NCBI GenBank assembly: GCA_030268105.1 | Contig: BSDZ01000004.1 | Span: forward strand, 2,839,001-2,903,000 | Length of the DNA: 64,000 bases | From: Volvox africanus | Lineage: Eukaryota; Chlorophyta; Chlorophyceae; Chlamydomonadales; Volvocaceae | Direction of reading: 5' to 3' | Part shown: in pieces, positions 10,272 through 21,000 of the stretch | Numbering within the stretch: the first letter of the stretch is position 1 | How the letters are laid out: every line of letters starts with the position of its first letter | Made by a program: the position numbers and the translations under genes | The notes under the pieces: model-generated | Databases searched by the model: none | Told to the model about the DNA's origin: nothing | Seen by the model: only the letters and a program-made list of their open reading frames with translations

Positions 10272-11101
10272 TATTGTGCTACGGTTCGTTTCCCGCCGAT
10301 GCGTAGGTCGATGCGACCCTACGAGGCGAAGTGTTATCTTGATGAACGCATGAATGACTATTGCATATGAATGAACCTGCATGATATAGATGTATTCGCA
10401 TACATTTATATATGCATTTGGCATGTTATCATTATCCATCGCGACATCGCATCATGGCAAATCCGCCTAGCATGCATGAAATACCGAATCATTGAAGTGC
10501 GCATTATGCTCGTGCTATGAAACGATAAGTAATATTATCTGGTATAATATTACTTCATTACAGCACACGTTGAGAGCGCCGCACTCGTCACGATGCATGC
10601 CTTGCAACCGAATATCGTTATTCGGACCCTTGCATCATGCGAATGCCAGAAAGGTTTATACGTTGTTATGCTTGGACATCGCCTAAACGCAGTAGGGTTG
10701 TCACACTTAGGATCGGCCTCCTAGTGTGAATCGTACGGCATTGCGATGCTGCGAGTATAACAGATGCGAGGACGGCTAAGAGAAAGACATTCGATACCGG
10801 AGAACACTCGTGTGTTCTTCGCTATTATTACTATACGCCATTCTACTTAGCCCGAGCTAAGCCTAAACTTCGCTATTCACCGCCGCGTGATGATTGCTTG
10901 CTTCCGGCGCTGACGGCGATTACGTCCATTGCACCGCTTCGATCTGTAAGACTGTAAGTTATATCTCTTCTTGTTTGAAGTCTTCCGCTGTCTCTGTTTG
11001 CTCGTGCTTGTCTTGCTGTACTTGCAAGTGCTCGCGCATCGGTGTCGAAAGCCTTCAGGCGCGCAGATACTTATGAGCAAACACGAAGGAGAGGTACAAC
11101 A
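10272..11101 (+). repeat. 3' LTR of element X (830 bp)
   Basis: It follows a polypurine tract. The start is TATTGTGC, a G-to-A change from the usual TGTTGTGC, and the end is TACAACA. It belongs to the subfamily with the CCGAATA/TATTCGG hairpin and the TCACAC/GTGTGA stem, unlike the LTRs of Y. The flank that follows is CATTG. Confidence 0.9.
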
Positions 11102-11532
11102 CATTGGGCAATTAAGACGACCATGAAACCTGCGTGTACTCATGCATTTGACTGCAGCCATTTTGATGGTACTTAAATTATTTACTTCAGATTATAAGAT
11201 CTACTTGGTCACTTGTTCTTGTATGTCATGCGGCGAGAAAAAGGTAGTCAAAGGGAATGGTTGATTTGCCAAACGCCGTTATTACTAGCTAAGGCTAAAA
11301 TGATGTGAGCTGTGTCACCTTTTGGAAGCAAGTATGGCTGGCTGGAGAAGCGTTGACATCACCTTGACCTTGCCAACCCATTTGAGCTCATACGATTTTT
11401 GTAAGATATGGTTGAGAAATGCATACCATGCATTATAGTATATATAACTATAAATATTGCTTTTCACTTGAGCACATATATAATCATTTTTGGCCGTTGC
11501 ACACACACACACACATATGTGTGTAGGATAGG
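11102..11532. other. Spacer, no gene seen
   Basis: AT-rich sequence right of element X, with a short CA repeat near 11500. I see no open frame with coding character. Confidence 0.6.
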
Positions 11533-11745
11533 GGGGTACATCACCCGTGGCCACTAACCTGGCAGTCCCTACCTTCCCCGGTGTTTCGGGGCACCCTCAT
11601 CCAGTCTCCCATGCCGACTTCTCCGAAATCAGTAGTTTTCTCAGGTTCAGCACCCACCACCAGCATCCAGCGGAATCTGCCGAATCAACTAAGGCGTCAA
11701 CTCCGCTACTGGTCAGCTCGCAGGTCACTTTAATTGGGGTCGTCA
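11533..11745 (-). repeat. Dispersed repeat, inverted copy of 29270-29482
   Basis: The reverse complement matches 29270-29482 closely over about 210 bases, including a shared frame containing ALVDSADSAGC and SEKSAWETG. Changes between the copies are largely amino-acid changing, so this may be a non-coding repeat or decayed exons. On the minus strand it lies downstream of the broken signal-peptide exon at 12.5 kb and could be a terminal exon of that gene. This is not proven. Confidence 0.55.
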
Positions 11746-12257
11746 CCGTCCATCGACATGGGGGCACCCTGCCCTTAACTTTTGGTCTTAGGCCCGCTCT
11801 CGGTCGGGGTAGAACCTGGAACTCCAGGGGCATATACACACATATATAACATTGGCCTAGATAGTAAGCAAGGAAAAGCCTGATTGAAAGATCTCCATAG
11901 CTAGTCGTGCACATGTATCCGCAATCCCCATCATTAGATGCGCCTTTCATATATATCTATATATATAGAGAGAGAGAATATATATATATATTCCCTTTAG
12001 TTAAACTGTTTGCTAGATTGCACAAATACATTATATGCTAACTGCTTATGATGATACAAGGAATTTTCTTAACAACTAAATCGCCGTCTTTTTCAACAGT
12101 ATTACCTTTTAACCTAGTACTTTGGCAATCATTTCAATCGGAAAAAGATTTACAAATTGATTTTGCAGTAGAAAAGTTATACCACATCCTCTTGCGGAAG
12201 CACTCGGAATGTTCAATTTCGTTTTGGTTTCATTAGTCATATTACCTCCTTAATGAT

Positions 12258-12357
12258 CTCCAACCATTCCTTCTCGGAAATAACGTTTCATAGTTTTATT
12301 AAATCTTTATATATACATACACTATGAAACATTATTTCCGAGAAAAAATGGCTGGAG
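12258..12357. repeat. 100-bp inverted repeat, MITE-like hairpin
   Basis: Arms 12258-12293 and 12322-12357 are complementary apart from a few mismatches, with a 28-nt AT-rich loop. A foldback of this size in an intron-like setting fits a miniature inverted-repeat element. No clear target duplication is seen and no second copy was found in the window. Confidence 0.55.
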
Positions 12358-12426
12358 ATATATATATATATATTGTTTTTTAAAGGGAGAGAGAGAGGGG
12401 TGGGGGAGATGTGCACACTTACGTAC

Positions 12427-12593
12427 CGTTCCAGGTGGCATCGTACGTTGCACTTCCGCACGTGGCTGCGGTGGCCAGCTGCACAAAGAGCGTGAAGGTT
12501 AAGGGTTAAGGCTTTTAGGGTTTTAAACCCTTAAACCCTAAACCCTTACATCATAACGGCAGGGAGCAGCAGACACGACAGACGACGGTACAT
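12427..12593 (-). pseudogene. Signal-peptide exon of a galaxin-like gene, broken by telomere-like insertion
   Basis: The exon matches the first exon of the gene at 26519 on the minus strand: ATG at 12593, MYRRLSCLLLPAV, then the end TYDATW before a GTACGTAAG donor. The intact paralogue is 121 nt. This one is 167 nt because 46 bp (12504-12549) has been inserted in the middle of the hydrophobic segment, and the inserted sequence supplies a stop at once. No galaxin CC-type exons are found downstream of it (11.1-12.4 kb), so this copy looks like a dead 5' fragment. Confidence 0.75.
12504..12549. repeat. 46-bp interstitial telomere-like insertion
   Basis: The insert is absent from the paralogous exon at 26474. 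It carries TTTTAGGG and CCCTAAA units with CCCTTAAA variants. G-rich and C-rich orders face each other, giving an imperfect palindrome centred near 12525. It suggests TTTAGGG/TTTTAGGG telomeres, as in green algae and plants. Confidence 0.8.
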
Positions 12594-13346
12594 CCCTGCC
12601 GCCGCGGCTGGAGTGAACGACGACCACATGGCTGGCGATGACGGTGATGACGTGAAGCCTCGTCGGCACATCTTATCTTGCTACGTTCGGGCGGAGTCTG
12701 TTGCAACATCGTCATCAACGCACGCGTTAGTTGATTGCAGCCAGCAATCAGTTTCTATCTATCGGTTAGCAAACAAGGGTACATATAACGAAATACCATG
12801 CATGCATACATATACATACGCAAATCTAAGATAGAGAATCAGACAGAAAACGAAACAGCTACCAGCTGCATGCCAGTTGTCGACGTACGATAGGGCGGGT
12901 CGTCATGAATGCATTACATATTATTAGCGAGCATGCATGCGGCAGCAGAATATATATACGTAGATAGCTAGCAGCCGACAAAAATAGGGACGGTGAAGGT
13001 ACGTACGCACAGCGCGCAAGCAAGTAATAGTGATTATTATTGAAACAACTGGTTAACGAACGAACGAACGTTATTAGTTCATAGCTACGTTCTTTACAGA
13101 TAAGCAGCGCCACGCACGTTGGTCAAAGTACACATAGAGGGAAGGCGGCAGCAGGCGCGCGCCGCACGTATACCTTCGGCGCAACAACGTTGCAAAATAG
13201 CAGGCAGGTCAGCGGACGCTCGTTAGCTGTGGTGTACGCTTGTATCATTGGAGATAACTGCCGCGCCTTTTTTATAAATCAGCAGCGAGTGCATACCTGT
13301 CAGCAGGAACGCAAACTTATTAGTTTTCATGGTATGAGGATAAGGT

Positions 13347-13559
13347 AGCAGTACAAGTTGGACGAGCGCGGGTTGATAGCGTACTGCCGAGTACAGCTGC
13401 AACAGAGTTACGGATAGTATAATGGATGATGATTAACCAACATTAGGAAACCCCTCGAGAAAATTATTGGTGGGATAGTGAATGATAAAATCCTAATTAA
13501 CTTGAACGTTTCATCCATTTCCGGAGGAATGTTAGGTCTACTGTGGGGCAGTTTGTGAT
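13347..13559. other. Spacer, no gene seen
   Basis: Short AT-rich interval between the duplicated block and the copia fragment. Confidence 0.5.
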
Positions 13560-14230
13560 AAAATTATGGAAGGCCCTAAATACCCTTTATGCAATATTAT
13601 TACAATGTTTCCAGAACTTTTAAAAACTCTATTTCTAGAACGGATCGCTATAGATCCCAAGTGATACACCATTTTATAACACGCTCTCGAGACATTCCTA
13701 GCAACAAGTGACAGAAAAAGACTCTTAGCAGAGAACCTTCTGAAAACCAAAAAACTCAGCCAAGCGAGCTCGCCCCAAGCAAAACCCGAATGCTTACTCA
13801 GCCAACCCCATTGCCAGAACGTTATCGGGTTGTTCCAAATGCTCATCGCCCCCTGGGAATCCGTCCGAATCTCTATGGCGATTGGATGTTCTAGCTGATA
13901 ACTGCTCCGCCTAGCAGAAACACGTAGCCAGTTGTAGATCTCCGAGTGGCTGGATCTCCAGCCCAGTCGGAATCACTGTAGCTCACCATGGCTCCATCTC
14001 CACCAAAGCATAGTCTGAGCAGCTCCTTGGTACCCGCCAGATATCAAAGCACCCCGAAAGCCAGGCCCATGTGAGCCTTAGATGGCTTGCCCATAGAGCG
14101 CGCCAGAACGCTGATTGCCTGCGCAATATCGGGTCTTATGCTCGTCGCCAGGTAATTTAGTTTGCCGGCAAGCGCCCAGTACTGGGTGCTGTCTGCGAGC
14201 TCCTTGTTGCCGTCTTCTGCTGGCAGTACT
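13560..14230 (-). pseudogene. pol: Ty1/copia pol fragment (end of RT to RNase H), decayed
   Basis: On the minus strand, 14230-13850 reads as the C-terminal part of a copia polymerase. Visible signatures are LNYLATSIRPDIAQAISVLAR, the [15 protein letters not shown] block, [18 protein letters not shown] and [23 protein letters not shown] stretch near 13840 fits copia RNase H. Several stops interrupt it. One follows GVL, where the family usually has Arg, consistent with CGA to TGA. No LTRs, integrase or gag were found nearby, so this is an old truncated remnant. It belongs to a different superfamily from the chromoviruses in the window. Confidence 0.8.
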
Positions 14231-14502
14231 CTCAGGGTGCCATGTGGAAGTGCGTGACATGGGCGGTGCAGATTTCAGGAGGCCTGGTGTATACAGGAGC
14301 ACCCGACTCTGGCAAGATGCAAGAACGGGTCGTGTCCCACAGCGAGAGTGTGGCGTGTGGCCAGCGATAATGGTTCAACGTTGGTCGAAGAAGATGGACG
14401 ATCAACCGGGATAGCGGTGGAGATATGGAGTATAGGGAGTCCATGAGTGTTCCCCCTCAGTGCCGTCTCCCCCTTAACACACGCCAGGCTTCGGCCGGAG
14501 TA

Positions 14503-15480
14503 ATGTAATAATAATAATAATATTTCGTATGGTGGTAGTGAGAATTACTGATTGTGTATTGCTTGCTCAAGATCCTGGATGATGGATCAGACTCTCCTCG
14601 CGATAGTCATACGAGTCTTAATATAAGGTCAACTTATATTTATCAATTAATAGATAGTGCATAAGATGGAATATCGATATTCCGAGCTACCAGCAATGCT
14701 CGTGTCATCAAACCCTACAACCCTAGGATTTACAGATCCACGTCATATTAGTCGTCCTAGACAGCTACACTTTGCCAAAATAAAACTGGGGGCCTTGGGC
14801 CCAAATAAATCTGACAATTACTAGGTCTTGATCCCGATTCCCGTAGTTAAATGCCGAAAAGGCCTGCCTGTGCTTATGGTACATTTTTTTGCTTGTGTGC
14901 CGTACCTTTGTATGTCTACTACAGTCCTGCATACCTTGCCTTACGTGCGTGTGGGTATTATTATTGATGATCTGTGGTATTTCTGCTATCTACTGCTCCC
15001 TGCACTCTGCTGCATGGAATTATGCGGATCAATGATACCTGGTTGACTTACTTTGGGATCTGCAACTCTACCGCCTTTAACGGCAACCCAAAGGGGACCT
15101 CCATCACAGGTGTCGCTATCAGCTACAGCAGCCACGTCGAGGGTCTGCCGGTTCTTTATGGCGATGTCTCCGGTGGTGCTTATTAGGGTCTTGTGAGGGA
15201 CAGCATTGTTCTCTTGGACGCTGATGAAGTAATTGTCAATGTGAAAGGTTATGCAGGGGGCACTGTTAACCAACTGGTCTTAGTCATGAGCAAGGGTCAG
15301 CACATTGGAGGTGTTGGCCCAGGTGGCAGCTTCTTTAGCTCGGGTGCGGGCAGGCTTATCTCAGGTACAAGCAGTAGCTTGGGGTGCATCCGGTTTCTGT
15401 GGCGGGATTATATTGTGGAGTAAATACTAATGTAAGGGTATACACATGGCTAGGTCCATTCCCAGATCACACACCCATCG
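14503..15480 (+). repeat. Duplicated segment, copy 1 (paralogous to 59972-60595)
   Basis: The 14503-14720 and 15078-15475 parts match 59972-60170 and 60171-60590. The second copy lacks about 360 bp in the middle. The segment includes the jacalin-like reading frame and its flank. Confidence 0.8.
15030..15423 (+). pseudogene. Jacalin-like lectin domain, split by an in-frame TAG
   Basis: Jacalin-related lectins bind sugars through a beta-prism fold. The frame from about 15050 reads GTSITGVAISYSS, then a VEGLPVLYGD strand. A TAG follows at 15184-15186, and in the same frame come VRDSIVLLDADEVIV, VKGYAGGTVNQLVLV, KGQHIGGVGPGGSFFS and a GTSSSLGCIRF end, stopping at 15423. The order of I-x-V strands, the G-Y-x-G turn and the final G-x-S-x-L fit the jacalin pattern. 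Upstream sequence (14974-15050) stays open but its exon start is unclear. The copy near 60.2-60.5 kb has TAG at the same place, so either the ancestor was already broken or an unrecognised intron edge lies here (TTATTAG is acceptor-like). Assignment is by eye. Confidence 0.6.
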
Positions 15481-15946
15481 CACGCACAGTGAGCGCAGTA
15501 GGCATAATGCAACTGACAGGGTGCTTCTGCCTTGATATTGTGATGGTGTGTGGGTATTAGGTAGATGTGTGGACCATACATGTACGACTAATACAGCAAC
15601 GGTAAGCAGGCAGCAGGAGCGACTGGTTGATTAACCAAGCGTGCAAATGTTCCTTGCACGGCCAAGCAAGGTCCGCTGCCTGCATGCTTGTCTATGTAAC
15701 GAGCTACGTATGGGGGCTATCCTATCCATGCTTGTTTGTATGTGGGCCGCAAACAATACACGGGCTACATATCCTATCCATGCTTGGAAAACCCATGCGA
15801 GCATCGATGTATGCATTTCCTCAGTTCTGTTCCTGGGTGCAATTGTTATATTATGGTCACTTAGCACCTTGCTATGGAAGTGGCCCCATGGCTACACCCT
15901 CTAGCGATGCTATGATATGGGTACGTAGTGATTATTATTAAAGGTT

Positions 15947-15966
15947 CGTTGGAGCATGCTCCAACG
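15947..15966. repeat. 20-bp perfect palindrome
   Basis: CGTTGGAGCATGCTCCAACG equals its own reverse complement. It is followed directly by a second inverted repeat, GTTGCA with TGCAAC (15968-15986). Confidence 0.85.
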
Positions 15967-16010
15967 GGTTGCATGCATGCTGCAACTGTGACACTGTCGC
16001 TGCTAGACTT
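15966..16010 (+). repeat. Fragment related to the family-2 LTR
   Basis: About 45 bases resemble 59218-59262 inside the 3' LTR of F: the GGGTTGCATGC start, TGCAACTGTGACAC and a GGTAGAC-like end, with a few changes. It is probably a decayed solo-LTR piece or a relative. Confidence 0.5.
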
Positions 16011-18061
16011 GCTTCAGTTTGAACCCAGTGGTTGAAATGTGTTTAGACGAGTTATTGAAAGGCAAGTGGCTTCTGGTTGTAGGCATCATGATTGCATTTC
16101 GCTTGTATGTATGTTTAGAGAGCAAGCAAGGAGCCACATGAATACTAAGATACATCAAGAATAAATACAGTATATTACATACTGCTGATACGGGATGCAT
16201 GTCCACGATATCGTTTGCCTTTAAATCTGTGCGTCTAAGCTCGTATACAAACGAAATGAGCGGAAAGCCCGCCGTCCATACAAGCAATATCCAAGCTAGC
16301 AGCACATTTCATTGGCCGGCTCGGTCGCCATATGACAGCTGGCCAGCTGTGCTGGATCTGTAAGATACGTCTAGCAGTAAGCAAACAAACTCCTGCTTAT
16401 TACTTCTCATCGTGATGATAAGGAAGGGGAAATAAACGAAATCCACAGCAGCCATCATCGGTTATCATCATCAGCCAAGTAACTCGCTCGTGCAATCCAA
16501 CTAATAACACAAACGTGTGTATCTGGCAACAACCCAATACGGATACCTATAAAATACATACCTTGTCAATAGATAGAGCTACTACAATACACGCCCCTAG
16601 ATTGCCCCCTGCCTGCTGTCGTGAACATGTCATCTACCTCCACCTCCGCGCTCACCTCCGTCCTCATAGCCACGCCACCTTTACCTCCAGCTTCAAGTGC
16701 TGTCCTGCACATTGGTGAGCCCCGCTAATGCCACCTGACCAATCCTTCCAATCCTTCCAATCCTTCCACCCGTCATCCGCACGTGCACTGTCCATCGTCC
16801 ATCTCTGCAGCCGCAAACCTCTGCCCGCCTTTTCTCCCCACCACCACCGTCACCAGGGCTTCCTCTCCGCCGATACGTATAGCAACTGATAAAATAAGCT
16901 AGGATGTTGCACTGTTGGTGAGATGCCCTGAAAGGACATAACAAGCACCGGGGGCCCTGACTGGGCCGGACCAGCGCCGGGGAAACACGTACGCGGCTTT
17001 GTCTGTCTGTCCTGACGCGCATGCTATATATACGTTCACCATTTACATGGATCCGTGCATAATAAATCATCTGGGAAACATTTGTAGGGAGTGTGCACCG
17101 ATGTAGGGTATGTATGTAGGTATGTGTCTGGGGTAGATAGGTGGAGTGTAGGCCTTGGACTACATATGTATAACCTTTCCGCTCTTATCCTGGAATCCTG
17201 AATGCAAATATATGATTGCCCAATCCATGCGCGTTCATCCATCTATCCATGGCGCTGTATATGAACTGCAGCAGCAGATGATGCGTTAACTGATAAAAAC
17301 ATACGCCCACAAGGGTTTGCACGGTTGCTGCCAGCGGCAGAGCATTATTACATATCCAATCAGCACTTCGACTTGACAACTCCATTACAGCAAGCTGCGC
17401 TCGAATAGGGTGATAACGGGAGCACAGGTTGGTTCGTAGATTGTGTTGATTCGACTGTCAGGAAGTCGTTTGCCTGCGTACTTGGCTTGCTTTTGATGAC
17501 AGATACTGGCTAGCAAAGAGGAGTACGTAGTTGCAATAAAAACATGAATCGTACTACAATGACATTCGTCTTAATTAAGCTCTTATTCGAATTAGATTTG
17601 ATATGTGTGCATTATATATATCATCTTATCATCTAAGTTTATATGTATATGTGTATATGTCATTGTTTTCAGCACATTTAATTTTGAGCGTGCTTGTGTG
17701 CCGTGTAGTGTTAAGAGTACGTGCCACGAGATACAGACACGGAGCGAAAGAGATCAAACTGCTGCCCATGTGATGAGCTTGAAAAATGTAGTCATGACGC
17801 CAAATAATGATATTATATATATGGAATAGTTATCTCACATAAGCAAACACATATTTAAACATGCATCGTTCATACATAGCCCGTGCAGTATCCTGCTGAG
17901 ATACGTATGCTTGTACAGGCAGTACTATCCGAGATGTCAGCTGTGTAAGTTTTCCAATCGGGCCTTGCTTTGCACATATAGCATCCAATCCATTATCAAT
18001 CTACCGTTATTATTATTAGTGTGTATGTTTGCATGTCTAGCACAATCCATCATCAACCCAC

Positions 18062-21000
18062 CGTTCCATTTCGAATCGTAGGCGACTGTTCCACAGCACT
18101 GGGTGCTGCTGCCTATCTTGGACCGCACTAAGCCATTGCAGCAAACTGCGTTGCAATTTATACAGTTGATCTCAGCATGCATGGAATTTACTGACATTCG
18201 TTCCATTAATGTATTTTTTGACCTTGCTTAGAGAAGCGGTCATCTATTGCGAGTACATAGATATATCGATATATACAAATGAACCATATAGGATACAGCA
18301 GCAGCAGCAGCAGCAGCAGTTCAGCAGTAGTCCAGCAGCAGTTATCTGATATAATATAATGTGCAACTTGAAACACGCACATACAGAGTAACGCCTTAAA
18401 CAAAGGGTGCAATAAGTCAAAGTGCATGATGACGCCGGCAGGGTGCGAGTTTCTACGCTGCACGCAGCACGCACACCGTTGTAGCGCACAAAAACACAAC
18501 TGGAAGATGCTAAAATGACCCACACAACAGAGAGGTCTTTTCGGCAGACCCTCAAGCAACTACGTAATACACTACATGATGATAAAGGCAAAAAAGGAAC
18601 TTGATTGCTCACTATAAGATAGGTTAGAGCGAGAGTATGCTCAGCTTTGAGAAATAATACAATAAGGCCATTACTATAATTATTACTGTACTATACTATA
18701 CTATACTAAACTATACTATACTATACTATACTATACTAAACTATACTATACTATACTATACTATACTAAACTATACTATACTATACTATATTATACTATA
18801 CTATAACATCCTATTACTATTACTAGTACTATTACTATTACTATTACTAGTACTAGTATAAGTATAAGTATTAGTATTAGTATGAGTATAAGTATTAGTA
18901 TTAGTATGAGTATAAGTATTAGTATTAGTAGAAGTATGAGTATTAGTACTAGTATTAGTATTAGTACTAGTATTAGTATTAGTACTAGTATTAGTATAAG
19001 TATTAGTATTAGTACTAGTATAACATCCTATTACTATTACTATTACTATTATTACTACTATTACTATTACTATTACTATTACTATTACTATTACTATTCC
19101 TATTACTATTACTAGTATAAGTATATGTATAAGTATTAGTATTAGTATTAGTTTTAGTACTAGTACTAGTATGAGTATTAGTATAAGTATTAGTATAAGT
19201 GTTAGTATTGGTGTGTATGTTTGCATGTCTAGCACAATCCATCATCAACCCACCGTTCCATGTGGGATCATATGGGACTGTTCCACAGCACTGGGTGCTG
19301 CTGCCTATCTTCGACCCCACGACGCCATTGCAGCAAACTGCGAGCATTTGTTTTATTAACGAAGGTAAGATATGGAGAAACAAATTTTATTTTAATTATT
19401 TAGTTGTAATATAGGTTTTTATAATATATGTTTTCGAAAGACGGCGCTCAGTGCCGCAATATTTGATGCATATATATTTCATATCAGAGTGTGAGACGTG
19501 ATAGACGTGATATAATAGCATTTTTAAAAGTCAAGTTTCAGGGCAAATATTTTGCATTAAGAGCTATTTTTAGCACCTTAATGGGTGCATTATTAGAAAG
19601 TACTTTATTTGGGTATGAGATTGGGATGCTCTTTAGTATATCTGCACTGTGCAGCAATATTGCACTGGTACCTCGGCGCCTGACATTGGAATGACGCCGC
19701 TATCTCACGGTTCAGTCATCTATTCGAAATTTCCTGCAAATCGTTCAACAGGGTACGGTCCTCACTTACTCCTCGCTTGCCGTCCAGTAGCAAAGAGCCG
19801 TACCCTGTCTCATGTCTCGTGGCAGAAAATGTCTCATATCTTGCCTGACCCATGAGATTGCTTGTCTTAGTTGATAGCCGCAAAGGCCTCTCGATATGCT
19901 AACAGAGTGCTTCTGCACCTTTATATCGTTAAAGTGTGTTTCCGGAGGACACGGCTACTACATTACTACTCCATATACTCGTCCACCTACCGTTCCATGT
20001 CGGATCGTAGGCGACTGTTCCACAGCACTGGGTGCTGCTGCCTATCTTGGACCGCACTAAGCCATTGCAGCAAACTGCGAGCATGTTTTTATTAACGAAG
20101 GCAAGATATGGTACAGTCAAACGCTATTTATTGTAATTAATTGGTAGTAATCTATATTTTTATAATATATTTTTTCGAAAGACGGCGCTCAGTGCCCCAA
20201 TATTTGATGCAGATATATTTCATATCAGAGTGTTAGACGTGATATGAGATTGGGATGCTCTTTAGTATATCTGCACTGTGCAGCAATATTGCACTGGTAC
20301 CTCGGCGCCTGACATTGGAATGACGCCGCTATCTCACGGTTCAGTCATCTGTTCGAAATTTCCTGCAAATCGTTCAACAGGGTACGGTCCTCACTTACTC
20401 CTTGCTTGCCGTCCAGCAGCTGAGGGCCGTACCCTGTCTCATGTCTCTTGGCAGTAAATGTCTCATATCTTGCCTGACCCATGAGATTGCTTGTCGTAGC
20501 TGATAGCCGCAAAGGCCTCTCGATATGCTAACAGAGTGCTTCTGCACCTTTATATCGTTAAAGTGTGTTTCCGGAGGACACGGCTACTACATTACTACTC
20601 CATATACTCGTCCACCTACCGTTCCATGTCGGATCGTAGGCGACTGTTCCACAGCACTGGGTGCTGCTGCCTATCTTGGACCGCACTAAGCCGTTGCAGC
20701 AAACTGCGTTGCAATTTATACAGTTGAACTCAGCATGCATGGAATTTACTGACATTCGTTCCATTAATGTATTTTTTGACCTTGCTTAGAGAAGCGGTCA
20801 TCTATTGCGAGTACATAGATATATCGATATATACAAATGAACCATATAGGATACAGCAGCAGCAGCAGCAGCAGCAGTTCAGCAGTAGTCCAGCAGCAGT
20901 TATCTGATATAATATAATGTGCAACTTGAAACACGCACATACAGAGTAACGCCTTAAACAAAGGGTGCAATAAGTCAAAGTGCATGATGACGCCGGCAGG

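Larger units (their letters stand above)
12385..13346. repeat. Duplicated 5' gene region, copy 1 (paralogous to 26353-27277)
   Basis: About 0.95 kb closely matches 26353-27277. The match covers the signal-peptide exon and about 750 bp on its upstream side (minus-strand gene), with scattered substitutions and small indels. The shared upstream block is a candidate promoter. The 46-bp telomere-like insertion is present only in this copy. Confidence 0.85.
15424..18061. other. Spacer with two palindromes and a family-2-like LTR scrap
   Basis: No convincing gene. It contains the palindrome at 15947-15966, a TCCAATCCTTCCAATCCTTCCA run near 16740, and short open frames without recognisable domains. 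If the galaxin-like gene has 3' exons, they should lie here on the minus strand, but I could not identify them. Confidence 0.5.
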
